Assembly: GCF_913776295.1 (NCBI RefSeq) | Contig: NZ_CAJYOJ010000034.1 | Coordinates: 1 to 39,946, forward strand | Reading direction: 5' to 3' | Origin: an uncultured Pedobacter sp. | GTDB taxonomy: Bacteria > Bacteroidota > Bacteroidia > Sphingobacteriales > Sphingobacteriaceae | DNA length: 39,946 nt | Part shown: positions 1 to 8,220 of the stretch, piece by piece | Layout of the letters: each line of letters opens with the position of its first letter | How positions within the stretch are numbered: position 1 is the first letter of the stretch | Position numbers and translations under genes: made by a program | The notes under the pieces: model-generated | Database searches by the model: none | Told to the model about the DNA's origin: nothing | Seen by the model: only the letters and a program-made list of their open reading frames with translations

Positions 1-290
1 GATCATGAATATCTGGAAAGATCATCTTTGGCCGCTTTTTTTAAGCTTTGTTCAGCTCGTAAAAACATTCATCAAACAACCAAAATATCATACAATCTTT
101 GTTCAATGACTTTTTAAGGAACGACTATTTATTATCAAAATATCATAAACCATCTCCATTTAAGACCTAATTAAAATATTGTTTTATTGAGGCAATTTTG
201 TAACATTCAAATTAGCTAACCTAATTCTTTCCAAGCTTTTACTGCTATATCGTCACAGAAATTAATTTCCTCTGTTCAAATCTCAGAAGT
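1..290. other. AT-rich region, no gene supported
   Basis: No convincing coding region is seen. A short plus-strand frame of about 34 codons beginning at position 6 and a minus-strand ATG at 25 running off the left edge both lack recognisable protein features. A direct repeat of AAAATATCATA occurs near 81-92 and 137-148. Confidence 0.5.
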
Positions 291-653
291 TCAATTTTTT
301 CGCCTTACCTGATCTCTTAGCCTACCCAACGCCAAACCCATCGATATCCCATAAAAATACTCCACTTTGTTCAGGTTTGCAGAAAAGCCAGCAGTAACTG
401 CAGTGGTTCCATCCAGATAAAGACCGTACTTTATTTCAAATGACAAACCAATCGACCGCTTTCTGATTGTTTCATATATATAATTGCCAAACAGGCATCC
501 TCCCGGCCGATCACAATCATCATACAAAAATGCGCCACGACTAATCTGATTAACCATTGATAGGCCTGCACCTAATCTCAGATAATGGTAACGGTTAAAA
601 GTATAATTCTTCCCTGCTAAAATACTAAGGTCAGAGATACGCGGCTCGGGCAA
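291..653 (-). pseudogene. N-terminally truncated outer-membrane barrel-like fragment
   Basis: This frame of 120 codons can only start at TTG (653), because an in-frame TGA lies four codons upstream. It has no signal peptide, although its pattern of alternating aromatic and hydrophobic strands (for example YHYLRLGAGLSM and VEYFYGISMGLALG) resembles the C-terminal half of a small Bacteroidota outer-membrane beta-barrel protein. The missing export signal and forced TTG start suggest the 5' part was lost. At the same point a plus-strand fragment (653-838) also lacks its beginning, so the two look like ends joined by a rearrangement. I do not recognise the exact family. It could instead be a short intact hypothetical gene. 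Confidence 0.45.
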
Positions 654-838
654 TCCACCATTTCAACTACTTAAGAACCGAAGACCCGGCTTATTGCAAG
701 CAAACCAAACTATGGATGCAGGGTCTGATGATGAAATCGGTTTCCTTTAGCGGCCAGGGAGAAAAACATCGCAATAAGTATCTATATCATGCTTTTGCCG
801 AATGCGATAAACTACTTGGAGAAATGACCAGGTATTAA
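653..838 (+). pseudogene. C-terminal remnant of an unrecognised gene
   Basis: An open plus-strand frame runs from the junction near 650 to a TAA at 836-838, encoding about 60 residues including HHFNYLRTEDPAYCKQTKLW and ending KLLGEMTRY. The composition is protein-like (few rare codons, mixed charged and aromatic residues), but there is no plausible start codon at its beginning and the frame closes at a TAA (626-628) just upstream. It is best read as the tail of a longer gene whose front is missing. I do not recognise the family. Confidence 0.35.
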
Positions 839-853
839 TTTGGAATTTATATA

Positions 854-3145
854 TCAATAATTTAGGATCAAACCTGCGCCAAAGCCCATATCGCTGTCAT
901 AGTGGGCAGAAATACCCATATATTTGGTGGTAATAAATTTAAGTCCGCCCATAAATTCCTTATCGCTGTTTACCATAAAACTTGCCCTTAAACGCTTAGA
1001 AACCGGTATATCTTCGCGCATCAACTGCAAACGCACGTTACCATCATGGCACACTTCTGCCTGTGCTACAACCAACATAGGCAAGGTATAGGCCAGTCCC
1101 AAACTAAACATGCTTCTCTTGTCCTTTGTATTTTTCTGACCAAAAATATTACTTTCCTGCTTAGTGATATCCATTTGCCGGTAACGCCAGTCGAAACCTA
1201 CAAAAGGCATTAACCATTGCATCCGATCGATATAGCGGCCAATATGGGTTTCGTTTTCAAAGCCGTGCATTTTGGTATAGCCCAGGCGCCACTCGGTTCC
1301 GATACGCCAGCGCGTATTGGCCAGCATGGCCATACCATCATTTCCATTACTGGCAAAATTATTTTCGGCCATGAAATGGAACATCCTGTCATCGGCAAAA
1401 AGTTTTCGCTGTGCCAGTTTGGGGTTTGGAATTTCAGGGTTCAAAGGTGAATTTTCATAGCTAAAAATTCTCCCCATACCGCTCATCATGTGGTACAGAA
1501 TATGGCAGTGAAAAAACCAATCGCCACTTTCTGAAGCGCGAAACTCAATGGTATCGCGTTCCATGGGCAAGATATCCAGTACATTTTTTAAAGGTGCGTA
1601 ATCGCCCTGGGCATTAATTATCCTGAAATCGTGCCCATGCAGGTGCATGGGATGGCGCATCATACTGTTGTTGTATAAAATGATGCGCAGGTTTTCGCCT
1701 TTTCTGATCAGGATTTTATCTGTTTCGGAAATCGTTTTGTTATCCAGGGTCCAAACATAGCGGTTCATATTGCCCGTTAGCTGAAACTCCATCTGCCGGG
1801 TGGGTGCTTTCGGGAGAACCGTTTTTTCGGGTGCACGCAGCATATCGTAATTTAATGTTTTGAGAGGTACTTTCATGCCACCGTTATCACCCATATTATG
1901 ACCTTTATGTGCATCAGCTACACCAGTATCTCCACCATTGAGATCCAGCTCAGAATACATAACGGCATTCATATCCATTGCCTGATTCTGCATCTTCATG
2001 CCATCCATCTGCACCATATTACCATTCATGTCCATCATTTCGTTCATCATTTTCATGCCTTCGAAATATTTCAGCCTGGGCAGTTTCTGAGCAGCTACCT
2101 GCTGTCCGCTGCCCAGCCAAAGAGATGCCGATCCGGTGCGGTCTTCAGGCGTGACCAGAAATTCGTAACTTTTATTTTCAGGAATGGTTACTATTACATC
2201 ATAAGTTTCAGATACGGCAATCATCAGCCGATCTACCTCAACAGGCGTCACATCGTTACCATCACTGGCCACTACGGTTATTTTACCACCGGCATAGGTG
2301 AGCCAAAAATAGCTGGATGCCCCGCCGTTGGCAATACGCAACCTGACCTGATCTCCTGCCTTCAGTTTGTTTGGCACCTGGTACTGCTTTTTTCCATTTA
2401 CTAAAAACGCGTCATAATACACATCACTCACATCCATAGCAGTCATCCGTTTCAGTTCGTTGGTGAGTTTGGTTTTAAAGTGCCCATTTTTTATGGCTTC
2501 AGCATAACTTTGCGTTGTACCTTTTTTGATGGCGAACCAATTGTCCGCATTGTGCAACCGCCTGTCCACTTCATGAGGCTTCATATTGGTCCACTCACTT
2601 AAAACTACAGGAACGGTGGGTATAACCGGTTCCTTTCTTTTATTTAAAATCATCGCGCCATACATGCCAATCTGCTCCTGCAAACCAGAGTGGCTATGGT
2701 ACCAATGGGTACCGTTCTGTATGATCGGAAAACGGTAGACATGGGTCTCATTTGGTTTGATGGGCATTTGTGTAAGGTAAGGAACGCCATCATATCGGTT
2801 AGGCAAAAATAGCCCGTGCCAATGTAACGAGGTTGATTCTTTTAGTTTATTGTGCACATGTATTTCTGCGGTATCGCCTTCGGTAAAGGTTAGCGTTGGC
2901 ATGGGTATCTGCCCGTTCACCGCAATGGCATGCTTAGGTTTACCGCCAAAAGTTACTATTGTATCGGCAACGTACAAATCATAACGTACCACTTTGGGCA
3001 GCGTGCTTTTGCTAAAAGTTGTAACAGCGCTTGCTTGCCGGAGAGCTTTTTCGGGGCTGGCTGATTTTACCTCGTTATGCTGATGCTGGGCAAAAGCAGC
3101 ACTATAAGGCAAAATAGCCAGGCAACAAACTAAAATAAACTTCAT
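854..3145 (-). CDS. Multicopper oxidase (CopA-like) with C-terminal barrel-like extension
   Basis: Periplasmic or outer-membrane-associated multicopper oxidase, probably oxidising Cu(I) in copper resistance. A signal peptide covers residues 1-19 (cleavage after AFA). The copper ligand motifs are all present: HWHG at 108-111, HWYHSH at 147-152, HPMHLHGHDF at 498-507 and HCHILYHM at 546-553, covering type 1, 2 and 3 sites. A Met-rich stretch at about 362-396 resembles the Met-rich copper-binding segments of CopA/CueO. Residues from about 575 to 763 are extra relative to a minimal three-cupredoxin oxidase and read as amphipathic strands (MFSLGLAYTLPMLVVAQAEV, ending GFGAGLILNY), like a CopB-type outer-membrane barrel. 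Sixteen bases separate it from the upstream DUF3347 gene, so the two are likely co-transcribed from the promoter at 3657-3664. Confidence 0.9.
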   Translation of the reverse strand: MKFILVCCLAILPYSAAFAQHQHNEVKSASPEKALRQASAVTTFSKSTLPKVVRYDLYVADTIVTFGGKPKHAIAVNGQIPMPTLTFTEGDTAEIHVHNKLKESTSLHWHGLFLPNRYDGVPYLTQMPIKPNETHVYRFPIIQNGTHWYHSHSGLQEQIGMYGAMILNKRKEPVIPTVPVVLSEWTNMKPHEVDRRLHNADNWFAIKKGTTQSYAEAIKNGHFKTKLTNELKRMTAMDVSDVYYDAFLVNGKKQYQVPNKLKAGDQVRLRIANGGASSYFWLTYAGGKITVVASDGNDVTPVEVDRLMIAVSETYDVIVTIPENKSYEFLVTPEDRTGSASLWLGSGQQVAAQKLPRLKYFEGMKMMNEMMDMNGNMVQMDGMKMQNQAMDMNAVMYSELDLNGGDTGVADAHKGHNMGDNGGMKVPLKTLNYDMLRAPEKTVLPKAPTRQMEFQLTGNMNRYVWTLDNKTISETDKILIRKGENLRIILYNNSMMRHPMHLHGHDFRIINAQGDYAPLKNVLDILPMERDTIEFRASESGDWFFHCHILYHMMSGMGRIFSYENSPLNPEIPNPKLAQRKLFADDRMFHFMAENNFASNGNDGMAMLANTRWRIGTEWRLGYTKMHGFENETHIGRYIDRMQWLMPFVGFDWRYRQMDITKQESNIFGQKNTKDKRSMFSLGLAYTLPMLVVAQAEVCHDGNVRLQLMREDIPVSKRLRASFMVNSDKEFMGGLKFITTKYMGISAHYDSDMGFGAGLILNY

Positions 3146-3160
3146 TTTGTAGCGTGTGTT

Positions 3161-3637
3161 TTATTTAAGTACTTCGGCAACTTTACCGCAGGTTAACATT
3201 TTATCACCATAATACGGATTTTTGATCACCTCGCCTTCGCTTAGCCAATAGCTTTTTTTCATTGGACAATAAGCATAATAAACAGGTTTATCGCTCAATT
3301 TTACCACTTTCGCCAAGGCATAAAAATCAGTTGATAAAGAAGTAAAATGATCTCTTTGATGTTCGATATCTTTACTCTCCGCAATGTGCTCCGCATCAAA
3401 TAATATTTTATCGCGCAATACTTTCGAAGCGTTAGTTTTTTCATTGGCTTTTATCGCATTAATTAATGTGATAGCCCTGGTGCCAGCCACGCTTGCATTG
3501 CTGCTGATTAAGGCATCTTTAACTTCGTAATAAGCCTGCAAAGGATTAACCACTGCTGCTTTTCGCTGTGCTGACACACTGCCAGCCGCAATTAGTACCA
3601 TAACCTGGATTGTACATAATTTAATTAAAGTTTTCAT
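3161..3637 (-). CDS. DUF3347 domain-containing exported protein
   Basis: A 158-residue protein with a signal peptide (residues 1-23, ending SVSA|Q) and a DUF3347 domain. That family is common in Bacteroidota beside copper efflux and multicopper oxidase genes, and is thought to be periplasmic and metal-associated. Visible signatures are the helical N-terminal half (LQAYYEVKDALISSNAS) and the YCPMKKSYWLSEGE segment, followed by NPYYGDKMLTCGKV, which carries the conserved C, M and W residues typical of the C-terminal half. It is the first gene of a two-gene unit with the multicopper oxidase. The metal-related role is inferred from family and context. Confidence 0.8.
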   Translation of the reverse strand: MKTLIKLCTIQVMVLIAAGSVSAQRKAAVVNPLQAYYEVKDALISSNASVAGTRAITLINAIKANEKTNASKVLRDKILFDAEHIAESKDIEHQRDHFTSLSTDFYALAKVVKLSDKPVYYAYCPMKKSYWLSEGEVIKNPYYGDKMLTCGKVAEVLK

Positions 3638-3656
3638 TTTGTGTTTTAGTTTTAAA

Positions 3657-3664
3657 CAAAACTA
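3657..3664 (-). promoter_or_regulatory. -7 promoter box of the copper unit
   Basis: On the minus strand the sequence reads TAGTTTTG, an exact match to the Bacteroidota -7 consensus TAnnTTTG, 19 bases before the DUF3347 ATG. A clear -33 TTG at the usual spacing is not seen, so this is tentative. Confidence 0.4.
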
Positions 3665-4372
3665 GCGGTATGGCCTTTTCAGATGTTACACTTTTACCGA
3701 AAATGTTTATATAATTATAGTCTTACTATCGGGCAAGGGTTTGGTGTTAAGCAGTTGGTAGTTAAATGGATTAAAACAATTATAAAGGCATTTCTATACT
3801 AGCAGTTACTTACCATATCTTTTTTTGTTTTTGGAAACGGACGTCCAGCGATTCTTCGGGAACAGCAGTCCCGTTATCCGCTTTATCCCGATGGAAACCT
3901 GTGAAACAAGCAAGCACACCAAGTATAATATAAACACGTGCTTAAATCGGGATACACACTCCTACCGGGTTTATTTAACAAAGGTTACAGCAAAAACGGC
4001 GAAACTCTTTAGCAATATCCCATGCTTATCCAATATCTATCTGATCGGCTTTAGAAACAAGGGATTATGCCGCCTGCAAACCCTAAAAATGAAATACTGT
4101 ATTGCCCACCTAGCCCTGGTTGCAGCGTTACCCTGCAGCAACGAGGTACGAGGTAGCGAAGCGTAAAAGCGGAAAACAGGAAAAACCTTAATCTTAGCAC
4201 CAAATTGCGCTCCCAATCCTGAACTGATTAATGTCTTTACATTACCCGTCAAATCTGGTCAGGACTGAAAGGTTCCTAGATCATTCATAGCGACAAATAC
4301 AGTTTATCTTTTAGTTCTTCCGTTCCAAATGCTCTTCTTCCAATTTGGCAGTTACATTTTCCATCTTTAACC
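3665..4372. other. Non-coding intergenic region with short inverted repeats
   Basis: About 700 bases with no supportable gene. Overlapping frames exist on both strands (3825-4166 plus, 4037-4252 minus), but neither has protein-like composition. It contains a small hairpin (CGGGA/TCCCG around 3857-3874), an inverted pair ATCCCGAT (3885-3892) and ATCGGGAT (3946-3953), and a purine-rich stretch near 4138-4165 (ACGAGGTACGAGGTAGCGAA). These look like remnants of intergenic repeat elements. Confidence 0.4.
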
Positions 4373-4380
4373 TATATTTG
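4373..4380 (+). promoter_or_regulatory. -7 promoter box of nth
   Basis: TATATTTG matches TAnnTTTG exactly and ends only three bases before the nth ATG at 4384. Transcription would begin at or within the start codon, predicting a leaderless mRNA. No -33 TTG at exactly 19-21 bases is evident. Confidence 0.5.
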
Positions 4381-4383
4381 CAC

Positions 4384-5049
4384 ATGCTTAAAAAAGAACG
4401 CTACAAACTGTTTGTAGAACATTTTTCGGCCAAGCAGCCTGATGCAGAAACCGAGTTACATTATAATAATCCTTATCAGCTTTTAGTAGCGGTAATCCTT
4501 TCGGCACAATGTACCGATAAGAGGGTGAATATGGTAACTCCTGCCCTTTTTCAACGCTTTCCTAACGCAAGGGCTTTGGCCGAGGCTACACCAGATATTG
4601 TTTTCGATTATATCAGGAGCATCAGCTATCCCAATAATAAGGCAAAACACCTGGTGGGTATGGCCAACATGCTGCTGAACGAATTTAATGATATAGTTCC
4701 TTCAGAAGTTAATGACCTGCAAAAAATGCCTGGGGTTGGACGCAAAACAGCCAATGTAATTGCATCGGTAATTTACAATGCGCCGGCAATGGCCGTTGAT
4801 ACCCATGTTTTCCGCGTGGCCAACCGCCTGGGTTTAACCAATGGCAAAACGCCATTAGCAGTTGAAAAGGATCTGGTTAAAAACCTGCCTGAACACGACA
4901 TCCATATTGCACATCACTGGCTTATTCTGCACGGACGTTACGTTTGTGTAGCCCGAAACCCCAAATGTCATGTCTGCGAAATCACCTATATGTGCAGGTA
5001 TTTTGAACGTTTTACTGCCCAAAACGAAAGAGATAAATTGAAAGCTTAA
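4384..5049 (+). CDS. nth: Endonuclease III (base-excision DNA glycosylase/AP lyase)
   Basis: DNA glycosylase/AP lyase that removes oxidised pyrimidines. The protein of about 221 residues matches the family length. The helix-hairpin-helix with the catalytic lysine is visible in MPGVGRKTANVIA, followed by the catalytic aspartate in AVDTHVFRVANR. The C-terminal iron-sulphur loop is complete: C-x6-C-x2-C-x5-C in CVARNPKCHVCEITYMC. I chose the ATG at 4384 (MLKKERYKLF), which gives the usual N-terminus. A TTG at 4345 would add 13 residues unlike the family and would place the promoter box inside the gene. It is followed by recA after a 121-base gap with its own promoter, so both DNA-repair genes lie together but are probably separate transcripts. 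Confidence 0.95.
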   Translation: MLKKERYKLFVEHFSAKQPDAETELHYNNPYQLLVAVILSAQCTDKRVNMVTPALFQRFPNARALAEATPDIVFDYIRSISYPNNKAKHLVGMANMLLNEFNDIVPSEVNDLQKMPGVGRKTANVIASVIYNAPAMAVDTHVFRVANRLGLTNGKTPLAVEKDLVKNLPEHDIHIAHHWLILHGRYVCVARNPKCHVCEITYMCRYFERFTAQNERDKLKA

Positions 5050-5068
5050 AAATATTTTTTATTTACTA

Positions 5069-5103
5069 TTGACATTAGCTAAAAAAGCCTTACATTAGCT
5101 AAA
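5069..5103 (+). promoter_or_regulatory. Probable recA promoter with paired TTAGCTAA dyads
   Basis: TTG (5069-5071) and TACATTAG (5091-5098) are 19 bases apart, close to the TTG-N19-TAnnTTTG Bacteroidota promoter. The palindrome TTAGCTAA occurs at 5075-5082 and 5095-5102 inside a direct repeat ACATTAGCTAAA, spaced by exactly 20 bases. A weaker TTTAGCATATTAGC follows near 5130-5143. The dyads flank and overlap the -7 box, so they are plausible operator sites. A second AT-rich box (TATATTTA, 5155-5162) lies nearer the start codon. Confidence 0.45.
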
Positions 5104-5170
5104 TATTTTAGCATTATAAATATCAAACATTTAGCATATTAGCCGATAATCAATTATATTTACGAAATCA

Positions 5171-6196
5171 ATGAAAAAAGAAATGAGCACTGCAAATCCA
5201 GATAAATTAAAAGCACTACAACTTACTTTAGATAAACTAGAGAAATCATACGGTAAAGGTACCATTATGAAACTTGGCGATACTGCTGTTGAACCGATAG
5301 ATTATATTTCTACCGGATCAATCAGTTTAGATATTGCTTTAGGCATCGGTGGTATTCCGAAAGGCCGTATTATTGAAATTTATGGACCAGAATCTTCTGG
5401 TAAAACAACTTTAGCTACTCACATCATTGCTGAAGCGCAGAAAAAAGGTGGTATCGCTGCTTTTATTGATGCGGAGCATGCTTTCGATCAGTTCTATGCC
5501 AAGAAATTAGGCGTAGATACAGACAACCTTTTAATCTCTCAACCCGATAACGGAGAGCAGGCACTGGAAATTGCCGACAATCTAATCCGTTCTGGCGCCA
5601 TAGATGTAATTGTAATCGACTCTGTTGCAGCCTTGGTTCCAAAAAGTGAAATTGAGGGAGAAATGGGCGACAGCAAAATGGGTTTACATGCCCGTTTGAT
5701 GAGCCAGGCCCTACGTAAATTAACCGGAACAATTTCAAAAACCGGATGTTGCTGTATCTTTATCAACCAATTACGTGATAAAATCGGCGTAATGTTCGGA
5801 AACCCTGAAACTACAACCGGTGGTAATGCCTTGAAATTTTATGCATCAGTACGTTTGGATATCCGCCGTATTTCTCAAATCAAAGATTCTGACGAAGTTT
5901 CTGGTAACCGTGTTAAAGTAAAAATTGTTAAAAATAAAGTGGCTCCGCCTTTCCGTATTGCAGAATTTGATGTAATGTTTGGTGAAGGTATTTCTAAAAA
6001 CGGGGAGATTATCGACTTAGGTGTTGATTTTGGCATCATCAAAAAAGCGGGTTCATGGTTCTCTTACGGAGATACGAAACTTGGCCAGGGTAGGGACGCG
6101 GTAAAACAATTGTTAAGCGATAACCCTGAGCTTGCGGAAGAACTGGAGACTAAGATCAAAACTGAAGTAACTGGAGAGCATCTGGCAGAAAAATAA
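5171..6196 (+). CDS. recA: Recombinase RecA
   Basis: ATP-dependent strand-exchange protein for homologous recombination and repair. At 341 residues it has full family length. The Walker A motif is GPESSGKTT (residues 72-80), Walker B lies in [13 protein letters not shown], the L2-like segment is [20 protein letters not shown], and the C-terminal domain is present (to about residue 335). The first ATG at 5171 is used; an ATG four codons on ([10 protein letters not shown]) also fits the family N-terminus. A rho-independent terminator follows 26 bases after the stop. Codon use matches the surrounding housekeeping genes. Confidence 0.98.
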   Translation: MKKEMSTANPDKLKALQLTLDKLEKSYGKGTIMKLGDTAVEPIDYISTGSISLDIALGIGGIPKGRIIEIYGPESSGKTTLATHIIAEAQKKGGIAAFIDAEHAFDQFYAKKLGVDTDNLLISQPDNGEQALEIADNLIRSGAIDVIVIDSVAALVPKSEIEGEMGDSKMGLHARLMSQALRKLTGTISKTGCCCIFINQLRDKIGVMFGNPETTTGGNALKFYASVRLDIRRISQIKDSDEVSGNRVKVKIVKNKVAPPFRIAEFDVMFGEGISKNGEIIDLGVDFGIIKKAGSWFSYGDTKLGQGRDAVKQLLSDNPELAEELETKIKTEVTGEHLAEK

Positions 6197-6222
6197 GCCT
6201 GATCAATTCAGTATGAATATAG

Positions 6223-6257
6223 AAAAGCGTCCAGATTTATCATGGGGACGCTTTTTT
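6223..6257 (+). terminator. Rho-independent terminator of recA
   Basis: AAAAGCGTCC (6223-6232) pairs with GGACGCTTTT (6246-6255) around a loop of about 13 bases and runs into a T tract. Confidence 0.85.
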
Positions 6258-6278
6258 ATTTTAGAATCTGGCTAATAA

Positions 6279-6694
6279 CTAACCGAAAAGCCACAGTTTA
6301 CCGAAGTACCCCTTCCTTTCGAATAAAACCCAGGCTGCATAAACCATTGCGCTCTGCCCGAAAATAAGCCTGGTAAAAAAGTGGTCGACACCCAAGGTAA
6401 GTCTGGTATTTTTCTTCACCTGATAAATTCCTGCAAAGCTGAACAAATGATACGCTTTAACAGCGTCTTCATTGCCATTGTTTACCCCATTGTTGTTTTC
6501 TCAAACCTATTGCGAGAATTATTGATACCAGTATAGTTTGGCGTTAAATCGAATACCTTTAACGGACTATAGGTAACTGAAGCCGTAACTTTGGGTACTG
6601 AAACAAGTCGACCATTAAAATACATATCAACTGCATCGTTAAAATTTCCATTTTTGTCAATGTCGCGCTGACCTTCAGTATAACTGTAACCGTA
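6279..6694 (-). pseudogene. C-terminal remnant of a TonB-dependent receptor, frameshifted
   Basis: Reading the minus strand from 6694, one frame gives barrel-like sequence (YGYSYTEGQRDIDKNGNF, then VPKVTASVTYSPLKVFDL and NNSRNRFE). Near 6500 the sense moves to another frame that continues NGNEDAVKAYHLFSFAGIY, VKKNTRLTLGVDHFFTRL and ends YFGKLWLFG before a TAG at 6279-6281. The repeated strand pattern and the aromatic C-terminus are typical of outer-membrane TonB-dependent receptors. No start or plug domain is present, and the piece begins exactly at the stop codon of the next gene, so it is a decayed tail. The family assignment rests on pattern rather than a diagnostic motif. Confidence 0.5.
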
Positions 6695-6895
6695 TTAATT
6701 ATTCTGACTAAAGATGGCGCTGAAATCTTTGGTTACATAAACGACAACCAAAAGTGCAGCAATAACCAATACCCCAAGGATGATTACACCCCAGCTTCCT
6801 TTTAGTTTGTTTTTATCTTTTCTGATTAACCAGTATAACAGCCCGATTAAAGGTATCGCGCAGATAATCCAAAATATTAATGATGCTCCAGTCAT
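6695..6895 (-). CDS. Small two-helix membrane protein, unknown function
   Basis: A 66-residue protein with two predicted membrane helices: IFWIICAIPLIGLLYWLI (residues about 6-23) and GVIILGVLVIAALLVVVYV (about 36-54). They are joined by a basic loop (RKDKNKLKGS) and followed by a short polar tail. It is probably an inner-membrane protein. I do not recognise a family beyond generic small membrane proteins. It lies alone between the receptor remnant and a repeat-containing intergenic stretch and starts at a clear ATG. No promoter match was found. Confidence 0.55.
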   Translation of the reverse strand: MTGASLIFWIICAIPLIGLLYWLIRKDKNKLKGSWGVIILGVLVIAALLVVVYVTKDFSAIFSQNN

Positions 6896-7023
6896 ATATG
6901 TAAGTTCAGTTCAAATAATTTTCTTGGCCAGTTTTCGGTGGCTGTTTATAGTCGTTAACCACGGGACACATATCGTTAATTTGCCGTACCAACGCGATTG
7001 TTATTGATTTCCGATCCCTAAAT

Positions 7024-7055
7024 GGATTGCTTCGTTGTTCCTACTCACAATGACG
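7024..7055. repeat. Dispersed intergenic repeat copy
   Basis: The segment reads as the GGATTGCTTCGT...CTCACAATGACG type of degenerate intergenic element. Related copies occur at 12750-12913. Outside this element the 6896-7143 gap shows nothing clear. Confidence 0.4.
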
Positions 7056-7143
7056 AGCAAGGGAGCTGACTAAGAAGCAAGCCCTGAATCTGAAGCTTAA
7101 TGTCGATTAACCAATTTTAGCAACTAACCAGGTAACTATCTAA

Positions 7144-8145
7144 TTAAAACTCCATCCGTGCCATTGGCGAAACATCCTGCCCTACAAAATCCTGCTTCAG
7201 GTATTTGTGGTAACCCGCAATGGCAATCATGCCCGCATTGTCCGTACAATACTGAAAAGCAGGTATATAAATCTTCCAGCCCAGTTCATCGGCAGTTTGT
7301 TGCAAGCCATTACGTAAACCAGAGTTTGCCGAAACACCTCCTGCAATAGCAATTTCATTAATTCCGTATTGTTTTGCTGCTCTTTTAAGTTTGTTTAGCA
7401 AAATCTGCACGATACTATGCTGTACCGACGCACAAATATCATCTAAATTTTCGGCAATAAAATCAGGGTTCAGTTGTTCCTGTTTCCTGATAAAATAAAG
7501 AATAGAAGTTTTAAAACCACTGAAACTAAAATTCAGATCGGCGATTTGAGGTTCGGCAAATTTAAATGCCAAAGGATTGCCCTGCTGCGCATGCTTATCA
7601 ATCAGTGGACCACCAGGATATGGCAAAGCCAGTAATTTGGCGGTTTTATCAAAAGCTTCACCGGCAGCGTCATCCAATGTTTCGCCTATAATTTCCATAT
7701 CAAAATAATCTTTTACCAGTACAATTTGTGTATGCCCACCAGAAACGGTTAAACAGATAAAAGGAAAGCTTGGTTTAGGATCATCAATAAAATGTGCCAG
7801 GATATGCGCATGCATATGATTAACGGAAATTAAAGGTACATTTAAAGCTAATGCAAAAGATTTAGCAAAAGAAACCCCAACCAATAATGACCCTAAAAGG
7901 CCGGGACCTCGGGTAAAAGCTACAGCATTTATGTCCTGTTTTGTAACCTTCGCATTAATTAACGCTTGTTGTACAGCAGGTACAATATTTTGCTGATGTA
8001 CCCTTGAAGCTAATTCAGGTATAACACCACCATAATTTTGATGAATTGTTTGGTTTGCAATAACATTGGCAGTAATTTTGCCGTTGTTACAAATAGCAAC
8101 GGATGTATCATCGCAAGAGGATTCGATAGCAAGTATAACAGACAA
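7144..8145 (-). CDS. tsaD: tRNA N6-adenosine threonylcarbamoyltransferase
   Basis: Transfers the threonylcarbamoyl group to A37 of ANN-decoding tRNAs (t6A), together with TsaB/TsaE/TsaC. The N-terminal SVILAIESSCDDTSVAI is the family hallmark. The metal-binding pair is H110 and H114 in NHMHAH, and the nucleotide-binding segments LTVSGGHTQIVLV and GGVSANSGLR are intact. The 333-residue length is standard. The start must be TTG at 8145: an in-frame TAA lies five codons upstream with no ATG between, and the family N-terminus begins exactly there. A TAATTTTG promoter box sits about 20 bases upstream. It is divergent from tamB. Confidence 0.96.
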   Translation of the reverse strand: MSVILAIESSCDDTSVAICNNGKITANVIANQTIHQNYGGVIPELASRVHQQNIVPAVQQALINAKVTKQDINAVAFTRGPGLLGSLLVGVSFAKSFALALNVPLISVNHMHAHILAHFIDDPKPSFPFICLTVSGGHTQIVLVKDYFDMEIIGETLDDAAGEAFDKTAKLLALPYPGGPLIDKHAQQGNPLAFKFAEPQIADLNFSFSGFKTSILYFIRKQEQLNPDFIAENLDDICASVQHSIVQILLNKLKRAAKQYGINEIAIAGGVSANSGLRNGLQQTADELGWKIYIPAFQYCTDNAGMIAIAGYHKYLKQDFVGQDVSPMARMEF

Positions 8146-8165
8146 ATTATTTAATATTTAAGCTG

Positions 8166-8173
8166 CAAAATTA
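8166..8173 (-). promoter_or_regulatory. -7 promoter box of tsaD
   Basis: The minus strand reads TAATTTTG, matching TAnnTTTG, 20 bases before the TTG start of tsaD. The box overlaps the region where the divergent tamB gene would need to start. No convincing -33 TTG is seen. Confidence 0.4.
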
Positions 8174-8220
8174 TTAAAAAACTATTTAAAATACTCCTTT
8201 GGGTAATTGCATCAATAATC

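Noticed and set aside
1898..2404. Long plus-strand open frame of 168 codons with many His and Ile
   Set aside because: It lies wholly antisense to the Met/His-rich part of the multicopper oxidase, whose motifs are intact. The His/Ile content is a by-product of the Met codons on the other strand.
3825..4252. Overlapping open frames on both strands in the gap before nth
   Set aside because: No protein-like composition or domain. The DNA shows short inverted repeats and looks like intergenic element remains.
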